From Anaeromassilibacillus sp. An250 (lineage in GTDB: Bacteria > Bacillota > Clostridia > Oscillospirales > Acutalibacteraceae), in the NCBI RefSeq assembly GCF_002159845.1, contig NZ_NFJK01000001.1, positions 124,001-188,000 on the forward strand: 64,000 nucleotides of DNA, in the 5' to 3' direction. Numbering within the stretch: position 1 is the stretch's first letter; each line of letters begins with the position of its first letter. This document shows positions 53,471 to 62,927 of this stretch, piece by piece. Under the pieces are notes generated by a model that made no database searches, was not told the origin of the DNA, and saw nothing but the letters and a program-made list of their open reading frames with translations. Both the position numbers and the translations under genes were made by a program.

Positions 53471-53896
53471 ATGTTTGATTTGATTCCTTTTGAACATAGA
53501 AACAATGATTTATTCCGCTATTTTGATGATATGGAACGTGCATTCTTCGGCGGCAACACCGACATCGCACCTTGCAAGACCGATATTCTCGATGAAGGCA
53601 ACCGCTTTGTTTTGAAGGCCGACCTGCCGGGCTTCAAAAAGGAAGACATTCACCTCGACATCGAAGGCGACCGTTTGACGATCTCCGCGGAACACTCGGA
53701 AGAAAACAAAACGGAAGATCAGAAGAACAACTTTATCCGTCGCGAAAGACGGTATGGTTCCATGAGCCGCAGTTTTGATATTTCGTCCATCGACGCCGAT
53801 CATATCGAGGCAAAATTTGAAAACGGCGTTTTGGAGCTGGATCTGCCTAAGAAGCAGGAGACGGTTCCCGCAAACCATCGGATTGAAATTCAGTAA
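53471..53896 (+). CDS. Small heat-shock protein, Hsp20/alpha-crystallin family
   Basis: 141 residues. ATP-independent holdase chaperone. The alpha-crystallin domain runs from about residue 35 (FVLKADLPGFKKEDIHLDIE) to the end, with RRERRYGSMSRSFDI and the late GVLELDLPKK motif; there is a short C-terminal tail. AAGGAGG nine bases before the ATG. First of two tandem hsp20 genes behind the CIRCE. Confidence 0.95.
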   Translation: MFDLIPFEHRNNDLFRYFDDMERAFFGGNTDIAPCKTDILDEGNRFVLKADLPGFKKEDIHLDIEGDRLTISAEHSEENKTEDQKNNFIRRERRYGSMSRSFDISSIDADHIEAKFENGVLELDLPKKQETVPANHRIEIQ

Positions 53897-53948
53897 TGGC
53901 CAGTATTCCATTGCATGATTACAAAAGAACAAAACGGAGGGTTTTATC

Positions 53949-54371
53949 ATGTTTGATTTGATTCCATTTGAGCGCAGAACCAGCAATCTTTTCAATTATC
54001 TCGACCAAATGAACCGCGCTTTCTGGGGCAATTCGGAGAGCAGCGTCGTTCCGTGCAGCACCGATATCATCGACCAGGGCAATCAGTACCTGCTGCGGAC
54101 CGATCTTCCTGGATACAACAAAGAGGATATCCATATCGACATGGACGGCGACCGGATGACCATTTCCGCACAGCATAAAGAGGAAACGCAAACGGATGAC
54201 AACACCTACATCCGCCGCGAAAGACGGTATGGTTCTATGAGCCGTAGCTTTGATGTCTCCGGGATCGACACAAGCGGTATCCAGGCGAAATATGAAAATG
54301 GTGTATTGGAGCTGACTTTGCCAAAGAAGGAGGCGACGGTCACTCCAAACCGCCGCATTGAAATTCACTAA
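53949..54371 (+). CDS. Small heat-shock protein, Hsp20 family, tandem copy
   Basis: 140 residues, clearly a duplicate of the 53471 gene (both begin MFDLIPFE and share RRERRYGSMSRSFD). They have diverged in the N-terminal arm (FNYLDQMNRAFWGNSESSV versus FRYFDDMERAFFGGNTD), so they could form mixed oligomers. 52 bases after the first gene with its own ribosome binding site; a strong terminator follows. Confidence 0.95.
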   Translation: MFDLIPFERRTSNLFNYLDQMNRAFWGNSESSVVPCSTDIIDQGNQYLLRTDLPGYNKEDIHIDMDGDRMTISAQHKEETQTDDNTYIRRERRYGSMSRSFDVSGIDTSGIQAKYENGVLELTLPKKEATVTPNRRIEIH

Positions 54372-54439
54372 TACGGGTGTATCCTCCAGTTTCCTAAAAG
54401 AAGGGGTATGAACGCCCCTGGCAAAACACCGTATCGATA

Positions 54440-54480
54440 AAATCCCCCGGTGCAGCCTTACGCTGCACCGGGGGATTTTT
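54440..54480 (+). terminator. Terminator of the hsp20 operon
   Basis: 17-base perfect stem (54440-54456 with 54462-54478), 5-base loop, then Ts. Confidence 0.92.
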
Positions 54481-54512
54481 GTAATCGCGCCTGATTTCTA
54501 TATGTACAAAGT

Positions 54513-54935
54513 TCACGATTTTTCCGTCGAACTAGGGTGGCCGGCTCCCGAAACATCCGCAAAGGTGTAAGAATCCAGCTTCTGCCGGACAATTTCCGAA
54601 ATTTCGTTGTAAATCTCATGAAACCGGCAGCTCGCCGTATGGGTACAAGCATATTCTCCCTGCTGACAACGGCTGATCATGTAGGGGCCTTCCACGGATT
54701 CAATGACCCGGCGCAGGGTGATCTCCCCCGCCGGATGCGCCAACATGTACCCGCCGTGGGCGCCTTTGTAGGAAATCATGATGTCGTCCGCCACCAGCTT
54801 GCGCAGGATCTTCAGGGCAAAGCGCAGAGGCACATGCGTTTCTTCCGAAATCGTCCGCGCATCCACCTTTTGATTGGCCGCCGCGAGAAATTCCACGATC
54901 CGCACCGCATAGTCCGCCTCCAGGGTCATGTGCAT
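54513..54935 (-). CDS. Rrf2-family regulator with Fe-S cysteines
   Basis: 140 residues. N-terminal winged helix (LEADYAVRIVEFLAAANQ, VPLRFALKILRKLVADDI) and the family motif GAHGGYMLAHPAGEITL. Cysteines at 90, 97 and 103 (SRCQQGEYACTHTASC) have the IscR/NsrR spacing that binds an Fe-S cluster, so it may sense iron-sulfur status, nitric oxide or redox state. AGGTGG seven bases before the ATG at 54935. Last in the dnaG-rpoD run, 14 bases after rpoD. Confidence 0.9.
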   Translation of the reverse strand: MHMTLEADYAVRIVEFLAAANQKVDARTISEETHVPLRFALKILRKLVADDIMISYKGAHGGYMLAHPAGEITLRRVIESVEGPYMISRCQQGEYACTHTASCRFHEIYNEISEIVRQKLDSYTFADVSGAGHPSSTEKS

Positions 54936-54949
54936 CGCTTGTCCACCTC

Positions 54950-56053
54950 TTAGTCCAAAAAGTCTTTCAGCTTTTTGCTGCGGCTCGGATGGCGAAGCTT
55001 GCGCAGGGCCTTGGCTTCAATCTGGCGGATGCGTTCACGGGTGACATTGAACTCCTTGCCTACCTCTTCCAACGTGCGGGAGCGGCCGTCCTCCAGGCCA
55101 AAGCGCAGGCTGAGCACCTTTTCCTCGCGGGGGGTGAGGGTGTCCAGTACATCCGCAAGCTGTTCCTTCAAAAGGGTATGGGAAGCTGCGTCCTGCGGGG
55201 CGGGGGCGTCGTCATCGGGGATGAAATCCCCCAAATGGCTGTCCTCCTCTTCGCCGATCGGTGTTTCCAAAGAGACGGGCTCCTGCGCAACCCGCATGAT
55301 CTCCCGCACCTTGTCCACCGGCATGTCCAATTCTGCGGAGATCTCCTCCGCGCTCGGCTCGTGCCCGTTGGTGTGCAGCAGCTGGCTGGAGACTTTCTTT
55401 ACCTTGTTGATGGTCTCCACCATATGGACCGGGATACGGATGGTCCTCGCCTGGTCCGCTATCGCGCGGGTGATCGCCTGCCGGATCCACCACGTCGCAT
55501 AGGTGGAAAATTTAAAGCCCTTGGTATAGTCGAACTTCTCCACCGCCTTGATCAGGCCCAGGTTGCCCTCTTGGATCAGGTCCAAGAACTGCATCCCACG
55601 GCCCAGATAGCGCTTGGCAATGCTGACGACCAAGCGCAAGTTGGCCTCTGACAGGCGCTTTTTCGCCGCTTCATCCCCCTCCTTGATCCGGATAGCCAGG
55701 TCGATTTCCTCTTCCGGGGAAAGCAGCGGCACGCGGCCGATCTCTTTCAAATACACCTTTACAGGGTCGTCAATCGCAATGCCCTCGGTGCTGAGGCTGG
55801 ATTCCAGATTTTCGTCGGAGGCAGCTTCGGCGGCAAAGTCGATGTCGTCCAAGGGAGCGTCTGCAAAGTCCTCGATAATTTCCACTCCCTGCGCTTCCAA
55901 GGTGTCGTAAAATTTTTCAATCTGTTCCGGCTCAAAGTCCAGCTCGCCAAGAGCGTCGAGAATCTCTTTTGTAGAGAGCTGCCCTTTTGCCTTCCCCTGT
56001 TCAATCAATTCTCGAATGACCGTTTTCTTGTCCGGTGTTGCTCCTGTTCCCAT
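54950..56053 (-). CDS. rpoD: Primary sigma factor RpoD (SigA)
   Basis: 367 residues, typical for Firmicute SigA. Region 1.1 ([17 protein letters not shown]), region 1.2 ([20 protein letters not shown]), region 2 ([40 protein letters not shown]), region 3, and region 4 with helix-turn-helix ([20 protein letters not shown]). GGGGG seven bases before the ATG. Directly downstream of dnaG by 12 bases, the classic macromolecular synthesis pair. Confidence 0.98.
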   Translation of the reverse strand: MGTGATPDKKTVIRELIEQGKAKGQLSTKEILDALGELDFEPEQIEKFYDTLEAQGVEIIEDFADAPLDDIDFAAEAASDENLESSLSTEGIAIDDPVKVYLKEIGRVPLLSPEEEIDLAIRIKEGDEAAKKRLSEANLRLVVSIAKRYLGRGMQFLDLIQEGNLGLIKAVEKFDYTKGFKFSTYATWWIRQAITRAIADQARTIRIPVHMVETINKVKKVSSQLLHTNGHEPSAEEISAELDMPVDKVREIMRVAQEPVSLETPIGEEEDSHLGDFIPDDDAPAPQDAASHTLLKEQLADVLDTLTPREEKVLSLRFGLEDGRSRTLEEVGKEFNVTRERIRQIEAKALRKLRHPSRSKKLKDFLD

Positions 56054-56065
56054 TTGTAAATCCCC

Positions 56066-57832
56066 CTATTTCTTCTTCGCCTTTAGTTCCGCCAGATACG
56101 CTTCAATGCTCTGCGTCGGAACCGAGGCGGCATCCTCCAGGCGGAGTTTTGCATGTTCCTGTTCAATAACTTCGATATATTCCTGTGCATCCTGCCAAGT
56201 GGCGGATACATCGTGATATTTGGCAAAAATGCGGGCGATTGCTCCGATTTCATCCACGGAGAATTCCCCCGAAATATCTGTAAGGCTATAGTCCTTGCCA
56301 TCCATAATTTTCCCCATAATCACCTGATATACGCGGCGATTAAACGAAGTGGAAAATTTTTCAGGCGGCAAACGGGTATAAATCTCTTTGGCATGGTCGG
56401 GATATTTGACCACATAGGCAAGCAACGCTTCTTCTGCGCTGGCGGCCCGCAAATGTTTGACCTTTTCGGGGTTGATGTCGTCCCCAATCCCAGCGGTCTG
56501 CTGCTGAAAGGTGCGAAATTGCTTTTGCTGCTGTTGTTTCTGGCGCTTCTTGCTGTTTTTGTCCACCTGCATCATGATGGCGGAGCGGTCGATGCCAATT
56601 TCCTCTGCAAGCCTTCCCGCATAGACCTCCTGCTCCATCCGGTTGTCCAAGGTCGCCAAGAGCTCTGCCGCGCCGGTCAAATAGGCGACGCGCCCGTCCG
56701 CGCTCTCCATATTGCAATTCCTTCGGATCTTTGCTAAGCGGTATTCGAGGTCATTCCCGCAGGCGTCCAAAAGCTGTTTAAAGCGGGCAGGCCCCTGTTC
56801 CCCGTAGGAGCGTATGTACTCGTCCGGGTCCTTGCCGCCCACGATATTGAGCACCTTCACCAGCAACCCGGCTTCGCGAAGCATCGGGATTGCCCGCGCC
56901 GTGGCCTTTTGGCCCGCTTCATCCGCGTCGTAGCAGATCACCACTTCTTTCGCATAACGGGACATCAGGCGCGCTTGCTCCATGGTCAAAGCCGTCCCAA
57001 GCGTGGCGACCGCATTGGTAAACCCCGCTTGATGCAGGGAAGTCACGTCCATATAGCCCTCGGCCAGAATCAGCTGCTGGCCTCCCTGGTTCTTTGCAAA
57101 ATTGAGCGCAAACAGGGCGTCACTTTTGCGAAAAACCAGCGTATCGGAAGTATTCAAATATTTGGGTTTTGCATCGGTGAGCACACGCCCGCCAAATGCA
57201 ATGACATTGCCGCGCAGGTCGATGATCGGATACATCACCCGGCCGAAAAAGCGGTCCAATGCACGTCCACTGCGCCCTTTAAACGCTACATTCGCCTGGA
57301 TCATCTCCGCCTCTTGATAACCCTTCTTGGCTAGAAAGTCCACCAAGGCAAAGCGGGACGGCGGCGAATACCCCAGCCCAAAGTGACGGATGGTCGCTTG
57401 CGTCAACCCGCGGCCGCGCAGATAGGAAAGCCCCGCCGCGCCCTGCTCAGACATTAGCACGGAATGATAGAACCGCGCCGCCTCGCGATTGATTTCCAAG
57501 ATCCGCGCGCGCAGCTTTGCCATCCCATCGTCCACGCGGTCCTCCGGCACCTGCAAGCCGGCGCGCTGTGCGAGGAAGCGCACCGCTTCCATGTAGTCCA
57601 AATTCTCGATGCGGCGGATAAAGGTGATGACATCCCCGCCCACACCGCAGCCAAAGCAATAAAACGAGCCGTTTTCCGCGTACACATTAAAAGACGGCGT
57701 TTTCTCATGGTGAAAGGGACACAGCCCGACCATATTCCTGCCGCTGCGCCGCAGGCTGACATACGAAGACACCACATCGACAATATCGCTGCGCATCTTC
57801 AGCTCCTGCAAAAAAGCTTCCGGCAAAGGCAT
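56066..57832 (-). CDS. dnaG: DNA primase DnaG
   Basis: 588 residues. Makes RNA primers for replication. N-terminal CHC2 zinc finger (LCPFHHEKTPSFNV, YCFGCGVGGD), the central RNA polymerase core and TOPRIM domain (LILAEGYMDVTSLHQAG, VVICYDADEAGQKA), and a C-terminal helicase-binding domain (EIGAIARIFAKYHDVSA). The ATG at 57832 has GGAGG seven bases upstream; the ATG two codons earlier is one base from the site. Confidence 0.98.
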   Translation of the reverse strand: MPLPEAFLQELKMRSDIVDVVSSYVSLRRSGRNMVGLCPFHHEKTPSFNVYAENGSFYCFGCGVGGDVITFIRRIENLDYMEAVRFLAQRAGLQVPEDRVDDGMAKLRARILEINREAARFYHSVLMSEQGAAGLSYLRGRGLTQATIRHFGLGYSPPSRFALVDFLAKKGYQEAEMIQANVAFKGRSGRALDRFFGRVMYPIIDLRGNVIAFGGRVLTDAKPKYLNTSDTLVFRKSDALFALNFAKNQGGQQLILAEGYMDVTSLHQAGFTNAVATLGTALTMEQARLMSRYAKEVVICYDADEAGQKATARAIPMLREAGLLVKVLNIVGGKDPDEYIRSYGEQGPARFKQLLDACGNDLEYRLAKIRRNCNMESADGRVAYLTGAAELLATLDNRMEQEVYAGRLAEEIGIDRSAIMMQVDKNSKKRQKQQQQKQFRTFQQQTAGIGDDINPEKVKHLRAASAEEALLAYVVKYPDHAKEIYTRLPPEKFSTSFNRRVYQVIMGKIMDGKDYSLTDISGEFSVDEIGAIARIFAKYHDVSATWQDAQEYIEVIEQEHAKLRLEDAASVPTQSIEAYLAELKAKKK

Positions 57833-57856
57833 TGCCATTCCTCCGATTCAATTCCA

Positions 57857-58855
57857 TCAATAGTGACTCCACGCCTCCGGGATGTAAATATTCTCAAACA
57901 GACGGATGGCATAATGATCTGTCATACCTGCGAGATAATCGCAGGCGGCGCGCTCACACCCCTCCTCTTCCGCAATACGCTTCATGTCCTCCGGAAGGTG
58001 ATCAGGGTTTTTTAAGTAGGTAAAGAGGATTTCGATCAAGGTTGGGACCTTTTTCTCCTCCCCCTTCGCGTAGGGATTATAATAAACCTGTTGGTACATA
58101 AACGTATTCAGCTCGTCAAAAGCTTCCTGGCATTCGGGGTCCATGCGGATCTGCCCGTCCTGGCTGTTATCCACCACCGCATTGACCAAGCGGTTGATCC
58201 GGGCGGACTTGCTCGTCCCTAAGAGGTCCGTGATCGCTTTGGGAATCTGCGATTCCTCCAAAACACCGGCCCGCTCCGCATCGTCGATGTCGTGGTTGAT
58301 ATAGGCAATGCGGTCTGCATAGCGCACGATCCGCCCCTCTAGCGTAGCGGCCTCCTGTCCGTGCGTGTGGTGCAATATACCGTCGCGCACCTCTTTGGTC
58401 AGGTTGAGCCCTGCGCCATTCTTTTCCAGCTTTTCCACCACACGGACACTCTGCTCGTAGTGGCGGAACCCGCCGGGCAGAATCTCATTCAGCGCCCGCT
58501 CCCCGGCATGTCCAAACGGCGTATGCCCGAGGTCGTGGCCCAAAGAGATCGCCTCCGTCAAATCCTCATTCAACCGCAGTGCCCTCGCAATCGTGCGCGC
58601 AATCTGCGCAACCTCCAACGTATGGGTCAGGCGCGTCCGATAGTGGTCGCCCTCCGGAGACAAAAAGACCTGTGTCTTTCTCTTCAAGCGGCGGAATGCC
58701 TTGCAGTGGATAATCCGGTCCCGGTCCCGCTGATAAGGCGTGCGGAGCTCACACTCCTCTTCCGGGCGGTCCCTGCCCTTTGTGTTGCGTGAAAGAGCGG
58801 CATACGGCGATAGCGTCTGTTCTTCGATCTGTTGGGTCCGTTCTCTGACATTCAT
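57857..58855 (-). CDS. dgt: dGTPase-like HD-domain triphosphohydrolase
   Basis: 332 residues. HD motifs in order: TRLTHTLEVAQIARTIA, the HD pair in ISLGHDLGHTPFGHAGE, the late RYADRIAYINHDIDDA. This is the deoxynucleotide triphosphohydrolase family, which removes phosphate as triphosphate; dGTP is the usual but not assured substrate. It commonly precedes dnaG in Clostridia. The start at 58855 has AAGGTG eight bases upstream; the frame extends to 58915 without a site. Confidence 0.93.
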   Translation of the reverse strand: MNVRERTQQIEEQTLSPYAALSRNTKGRDRPEEECELRTPYQRDRDRIIHCKAFRRLKRKTQVFLSPEGDHYRTRLTHTLEVAQIARTIARALRLNEDLTEAISLGHDLGHTPFGHAGERALNEILPGGFRHYEQSVRVVEKLEKNGAGLNLTKEVRDGILHHTHGQEAATLEGRIVRYADRIAYINHDIDDAERAGVLEESQIPKAITDLLGTSKSARINRLVNAVVDNSQDGQIRMDPECQEAFDELNTFMYQQVYYNPYAKGEEKKVPTLIEILFTYLKNPDHLPEDMKRIAEEEGCERAACDYLAGMTDHYAIRLFENIYIPEAWSHY

Positions 58856-59011
58856 ATCCGGCGCACCTTCTTTCCTACAAAGATCGGACCAGTCTCTGGA
58901 AAATGTCCCCCGCAAGATTCTATTCCTTTTTCCATAAGCGGGCAGATCTCTCCAAAGAACCTGTCGCTATTTATTTTATACGCGGCAAAGAGCAAATTTC
59001 CTGCATAATTT

Positions 59012-59635
59012 TTATAAAACCTGAAAAAATTTTTTGCCCTCCTCCTGCACCTCAACGGAGCCGCAGGTTGCGTCCGCCAACTTTGGCCGCATACGCCCCA
59101 AATCGGCGTCGGTCAGATGGAAATACATGGTTACACGCTCGCCAAACACAGTATCATCTACCGTCCCGCCGCATTCCGGGATCAACGCCTGCAGCCGCCC
59201 ATATTGGTTATAGTCGCAGGAAAGCGACGCCATAACGCATTCACGCATGGTGACAATCCCAGCAGCTTCCAGCGCAATGGAAGCCCCATGCGAATAAGCG
59301 CGCACCAAGCCGCCCGCGCCCAGCAACACGCCGCCAAAATACCGCGTAACCACCACGACGGTGTCCGTGACGCCGGACTTTTGCAGGACATCCAGGGTGG
59401 GAATCCCCGCTGTCCCCTGGGGTTCGCTGTCGTCGGAATAGCGCTTGATCTGCCCGTCACGCAAGCAATATGCATAGACATTGTGGGTCGCATCCCAGTA
59501 TTTCGCCTTCATCTCATTGATGAAGGCAACGGCCTCTTCTTCGGTCTTTACAGGGGCCGCATGGCCGATAAAACGCGAGCGGCGTTCCACAAACGCATCC
59601 TCCGCCCGCTTCAGAACGGTTTTATACTCTGTCAT
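59012..59635 (-). CDS. YigZ/IMPACT family protein
   Basis: 207 residues. N-terminal UPF0029 domain (RRSRFIGHAAPVKTEEEAVA, SDDSEPQGTAGIPTLDVL, VVVTRYFGGVLLGAGGLVRA) followed by the DUF1949 C-terminal domain (YNQYGRLQALIPECGG). The role in bacteria is uncertain; the eukaryotic homologue modulates Gcn2 kinase. Between rpmE and dgt. Confidence 0.93.
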   Translation of the reverse strand: MTEYKTVLKRAEDAFVERRSRFIGHAAPVKTEEEAVAFINEMKAKYWDATHNVYAYCLRDGQIKRYSDDSEPQGTAGIPTLDVLQKSGVTDTVVVVTRYFGGVLLGAGGLVRAYSHGASIALEAAGIVTMRECVMASLSCDYNQYGRLQALIPECGGTVDDTVFGERVTMYFHLTDADLGRMRPKLADATCGSVEVQEEGKKFFQVL

Positions 59636-59719
59636 AACGCGCCTCCGATGGATTCAGAAAAAGCAGAAGGCGACGCAAAATCACTTTGCGCCGCCCAGTT
59701 CATCAAAAAGAAACCCGAA

Positions 59720-59929
59720 TTATTTTTTGTCCTGCATGCCATAACGCTTTTTGAACATATCAACACGACCGCTCGTATCGACCAGCTTCTGCTTACCAGT
59801 AAAGAACGGATGGCATTTGGAGCATATTTCAACGCGGATGTTTTCCTTCGTGGATCTCGTCTCAATCACGTTGCCGCAAGCGCAGGTAATCGTCGTTTCT
59901 TTGTACTTCGGATGGATCGCTTCCTTCAT
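59720..59929 (-). CDS. rpmE: 50S ribosomal protein L31 (zinc type)
   Basis: 69 residues starting [20 protein letters not shown] with AGAGGTG six bases upstream. Cysteines 16, 18, 36 and 39 form the zinc site of the type A (C+) L31, so under zinc shortage a C- paralogue elsewhere could replace it. The frame starts six codons earlier without support. Promoter at 59971. Confidence 0.96.
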   Translation of the reverse strand: MKEAIHPKYKETTITCACGNVIETRSTKENIRVEICSKCHPFFTGKQKLVDTSGRVDMFKKRYGMQDKK

Positions 59930-59970
59930 TTCTGTCACCTCTTTCACCCAAACTGCAACCTAACGTTTGA

Positions 59971-59999
59971 ATTTTAACATAGAACGACTAAAAATGCAA
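59971..59999 (-). promoter_or_regulatory. Promoter of rpmE
   Basis: TTGCAT (59994-59999), 17 bases, TAAAAT (59971-59976) with an extended TGT on the minus strand. Confidence 0.6.
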
Positions 60000-60026
60000 G
60001 TGGTAATCCCACAATTTTTCTGCAAT

Positions 60027-60836
60027 TCAATTTGCCGACTGTTGGCGGATGTACTGTGCGTATTCCTCCAAACACATGGAGTATTCCCGCATCTTGACCG
60101 CATTCTCCGTTCCAACATACCGGAAGCAAGAAGGCGTATAGGCGGTCCCGGTGGCGCTGGTCTTGTTCTCTGGGTAACGGAGCACGAATCCATAGTTCAC
60201 ACAATTTCGCATCAGCCATTGGTACGCCTGGGACTGCTCAAAAGGCACATCCTCTCCGGATGAAGAAAAGTCCACCAGCATCCCCGTCTGCCATTCGTTG
60301 TAACCGCCGCGGCCGACCGTCTTCTCCGCCTGGTCTTCTGCGCGCACACGGCTGTATCCCTCCTGCTCCATCAGCTGCTGCACGGCCGCCTGGTACTGGG
60401 CATCCTGCTCCTCTTTGGAAATATAGCCCCCTGCGATCTCCAAGGCGATTCCATCTGCCCGCGCATCCTCCACCATTTTTGAAAGGGCTTCCACAATGCG
60501 CTCCTCGAAGGAGAATCCCTCGTATTCCTCCAATTGGACCGTAAAGTCATCCGGAAGCGGCGTGTCCAGATTCACCACCACCAAATTAAACGTATTGTCA
60601 TACACGGGTAATTCCGCCTCCGACGATACCGGCGGCTGGGAAGACACAGGCGCACTGCTCGGTTCTTCCGCAAACGGCTGCTCAATCTCTATCCAGGCCA
60701 AAACAGCTCCAGCCGCTATGGAAATGCACAGCGCAACCACAACAAAGGTCATCACAATTTTTATTTTACGCACTTGGTCCGCCTTTTTCCAACCGGCGCG
60801 CGATTTGACCACCTTTTCCCCTTTGTTCTTGCGCAT
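60027..60836 (-). CDS. VanY/DacB-like membrane-anchored protein lacking zinc ligands
   Basis: 269 residues. A basic N-terminus, one membrane segment (IVMTFVVVALCISIAAGAVL, about residues 27-46), a Ser/Pro linker, then a D-alanyl-D-alanine carboxypeptidase (VanY) fold outside the cell: IALEIAGGYISKEEQDAQYQ, NEWQTGMLVDF and TPSCFRYVGTENAVKM. In active VanY enzymes the zinc and catalytic residues lie in SxHxxGxAxD and ExxWH. Here the first histidine aligns with tryptophan, the second with cysteine and the catalytic glutamate with threonine; only the aspartate remains. Start at 60836 has GGGG eight bases upstream. Probably a peptidoglycan-binding pseudo-enzyme. Confidence 0.82.
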   Translation of the reverse strand: MRKNKGEKVVKSRAGWKKADQVRKIKIVMTFVVVALCISIAAGAVLAWIEIEQPFAEEPSSAPVSSQPPVSSEAELPVYDNTFNLVVVNLDTPLPDDFTVQLEEYEGFSFEERIVEALSKMVEDARADGIALEIAGGYISKEEQDAQYQAAVQQLMEQEGYSRVRAEDQAEKTVGRGGYNEWQTGMLVDFSSSGEDVPFEQSQAYQWLMRNCVNYGFVLRYPENKTSATGTAYTPSCFRYVGTENAVKMREYSMCLEEYAQYIRQQSAN

Positions 60837-60962
60837 CCCATCATCCCCTTTCCACAATAAAAAATCCATTTTTGTACTTATTGTATCGCGAAACCTAATT
60901 TTTTTCAATAAATAGGCATTTCCTTGTACAGGAAATGGAAATAATAATTTGGGATTGCTTTC

Positions 60963-60991
60963 TTGACGCAACATCTAGTATACTATATATT
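60963..60991 (+). promoter_or_regulatory. Promoter of pyk
   Basis: TTGACG (60963-60968), 17 bases, TATATT (60986-60991), 34 bases before the start. Confidence 0.65.
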
Positions 60992-61025
60992 GAAATAATT
61001 TTAAATTTCAAGGATGGCGTTATTT

Positions 61026-62777
61026 ATGAGAAAGACAAAAATTATCTGTACGCTTGGACCTGCGACGGACAATGAATCGGTTCTGCGGGAATTGATGCTT
61101 GCAGGGATGGACGTCGCCCGCCTGAACTTTTCTCATCAAACCAATGCAGAGCAAAAAGTCCGGATCGACATGGTTAAAAAACTTCGTGAAGAGCTAAATC
61201 TTCCGGTTGCGCTCCTTTTGGACACCAAGGGTCCGGAAATTCGCACGGGGAACTTCTCCCAGAAAAAGGTCACACTGAAAGAAGGGCAAACCTTTACACT
61301 GACAACCCGTGATGTGGAAGGCGACGACAAAATCGTCAGCATCACCTTCCCGCGCCTGCCCCAGGAAGTGGCAACCGGCTCGAAGATTCTGATCGATGAT
61401 GGCCTGATTGAATTGCGCGTGGACTCCTGTACGGATACCGACATCATCTGCACCGTTGTGAACGGAGGCGACGTCTCCTCCCATAAGGGCATCAACGTCC
61501 CTGGCGCGCATCTCTCGCTTCCTTTCATCAGCGAAAAAGATAAAGAGGACCTCGCCTTTGGCGTGGAACAGGGCTTCGACTTTATTGCGGCTTCGTTCAC
61601 CCGCACGGCCCAGGATATCCTCGACCTGCGCGCAGAATTGGAAAAGCACGATTGCCATAACATCCGCATCATCGCAAAAATTGAAAATGCGGACGGCGTC
61701 GATAACATCGATGAGATCCTCCGGGTTTCCGATGGCATTATGGTCGCCCGTGGCGACCTCGGCGTTGAGATCCCTCTGCAGGAAATTCCAGTCATCCAAA
61801 AGAAACTGATTAAAAAGGGCTATAATGCTGGCCTTCAGGTGATCACCGCCACGCAGATGCTCGACTCCATGATGAAGAACCCGCGTCCTACCCGCGCCGA
61901 GGCAACCGACGTTGCCAATGCAATCTATGATGGCACCAGCGCGATTATGCTTTCCGGTGAAACGGCCGCGGGCAAGTACCCGATCCAGGCGCTCAAAACC
62001 ATGTCTACCATTGCGGAACGTACGGAAGAGGATATCGACTACAAAGGGCGTTTCAAAAAGCGCGATATCGACGAACAGCCGAACGTGACCTCTGCAATTT
62101 CCCATGCCACCGTTACAACCGCGCACGATCTCGGCGCTGTAGCGATCATGACTGTATCCAAATCCGGTAAGACTGCGCGCATGATTTCGAAATACCGTCC
62201 GTGCTGTCCCATTATCAGCGGCACAACAGACCCCACGGTCCTCCGTCAGATGAACCTCTCCTGGGGCGTCATCCCGATCATGGTGGACGAAAAAGACAAC
62301 ACGGATGAGCTGTTCAACCACGTCGTAGACGTTGCACGCAACAGGGGCCTCGTGAAAAACGGCGACTTGACCGTTATCACTGCCGGCGTACCGCTCGGAG
62401 TCTCCGGCACCACCAACCTTTTGAAGGTTCAGCTGGTTGGCGACGTTCTTCTCTCTGGCATGGGTGTGACGAAAAACATTGCTTGCGGCAATCTTTGCGT
62501 CTGCAATAATGAAGAGGAAGCGCTCGCCAAGTTTAAAACCGGCGATATTCTGGTCATCCCGCAAACGACCAACCGGGTGCTCAACTTGATGAAGTCTGCA
62601 ACCGGTATTATCACCGAGCAGGGCGGCGCCAACTCGCATGCAGCGATCGTCGGGCTTGCGCTGGATAAGCCGGTCATTGCCGGCGCGGAACATGCCACAC
62701 AGATTCTGAAAAGCGGCACGACGGTTACGCTGGATGCATCCCGTGGCATTGTTTTCAGCGGAATTACACAGCAATAA
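61026..62777 (+). CDS. pyk: Pyruvate kinase with C-terminal PEP-utiliser domain
   Basis: 583 residues. Transfers phosphate from phosphoenolpyruvate to ADP. The barrel has DVARLNFSHQTNAEQK, LDTKGPEIRTGNF and the signature IIAKIENADGVDNIDEIL, with MVARGDLGVEIPL and TATQMLDSMMKNPRPTRAE. After the usual C-terminal domain comes about 110 extra residues with the swivelling-domain motif TEQGGANSHAAIVGLALDKP, as in Bacillus pyruvate kinase. The ATG at 61026 has AAGGATGG eight bases upstream; the ATG four codons earlier overlaps that site. Monocistronic. Confidence 0.97.
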   Translation: MRKTKIICTLGPATDNESVLRELMLAGMDVARLNFSHQTNAEQKVRIDMVKKLREELNLPVALLLDTKGPEIRTGNFSQKKVTLKEGQTFTLTTRDVEGDDKIVSITFPRLPQEVATGSKILIDDGLIELRVDSCTDTDIICTVVNGGDVSSHKGINVPGAHLSLPFISEKDKEDLAFGVEQGFDFIAASFTRTAQDILDLRAELEKHDCHNIRIIAKIENADGVDNIDEILRVSDGIMVARGDLGVEIPLQEIPVIQKKLIKKGYNAGLQVITATQMLDSMMKNPRPTRAEATDVANAIYDGTSAIMLSGETAAGKYPIQALKTMSTIAERTEEDIDYKGRFKKRDIDEQPNVTSAISHATVTTAHDLGAVAIMTVSKSGKTARMISKYRPCCPIISGTTDPTVLRQMNLSWGVIPIMVDEKDNTDELFNHVVDVARNRGLVKNGDLTVITAGVPLGVSGTTNLLKVQLVGDVLLSGMGVTKNIACGNLCVCNNEEEALAKFKTGDILVIPQTTNRVLNLMKSATGIITEQGGANSHAAIVGLALDKPVIAGAEHATQILKSGTTVTLDASRGIVFSGITQQ

Positions 62778-62805
62778 ATCATATAGACGCATTCGATTCA
62801 ACAGA

Positions 62806-62845
62806 AAGCCTGTACCGACTACAACAGCGGTACAGGCTTCTTATT
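62806..62845 (+). terminator. Terminator of pyk
   Basis: 12-base perfect stem (62806-62817 with 62828-62839), 10-base loop, TTATTTT tract. Confidence 0.85.
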
Positions 62846-62927
62846 TTGTCTTCCCTGGCCAAGCATTCCCGGAAGACATCTCTTATAAAATAATATGGAA
62901 TTGCCAAAGGGCTTTTCCTTAAACCCT

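Noticed and set aside
61194-62801. 535-codon open frame antisense to pyk
   Set aside because: Shadow of a highly expressed, codon-biased gene; no ribosome binding site and the translation has no family resemblance.
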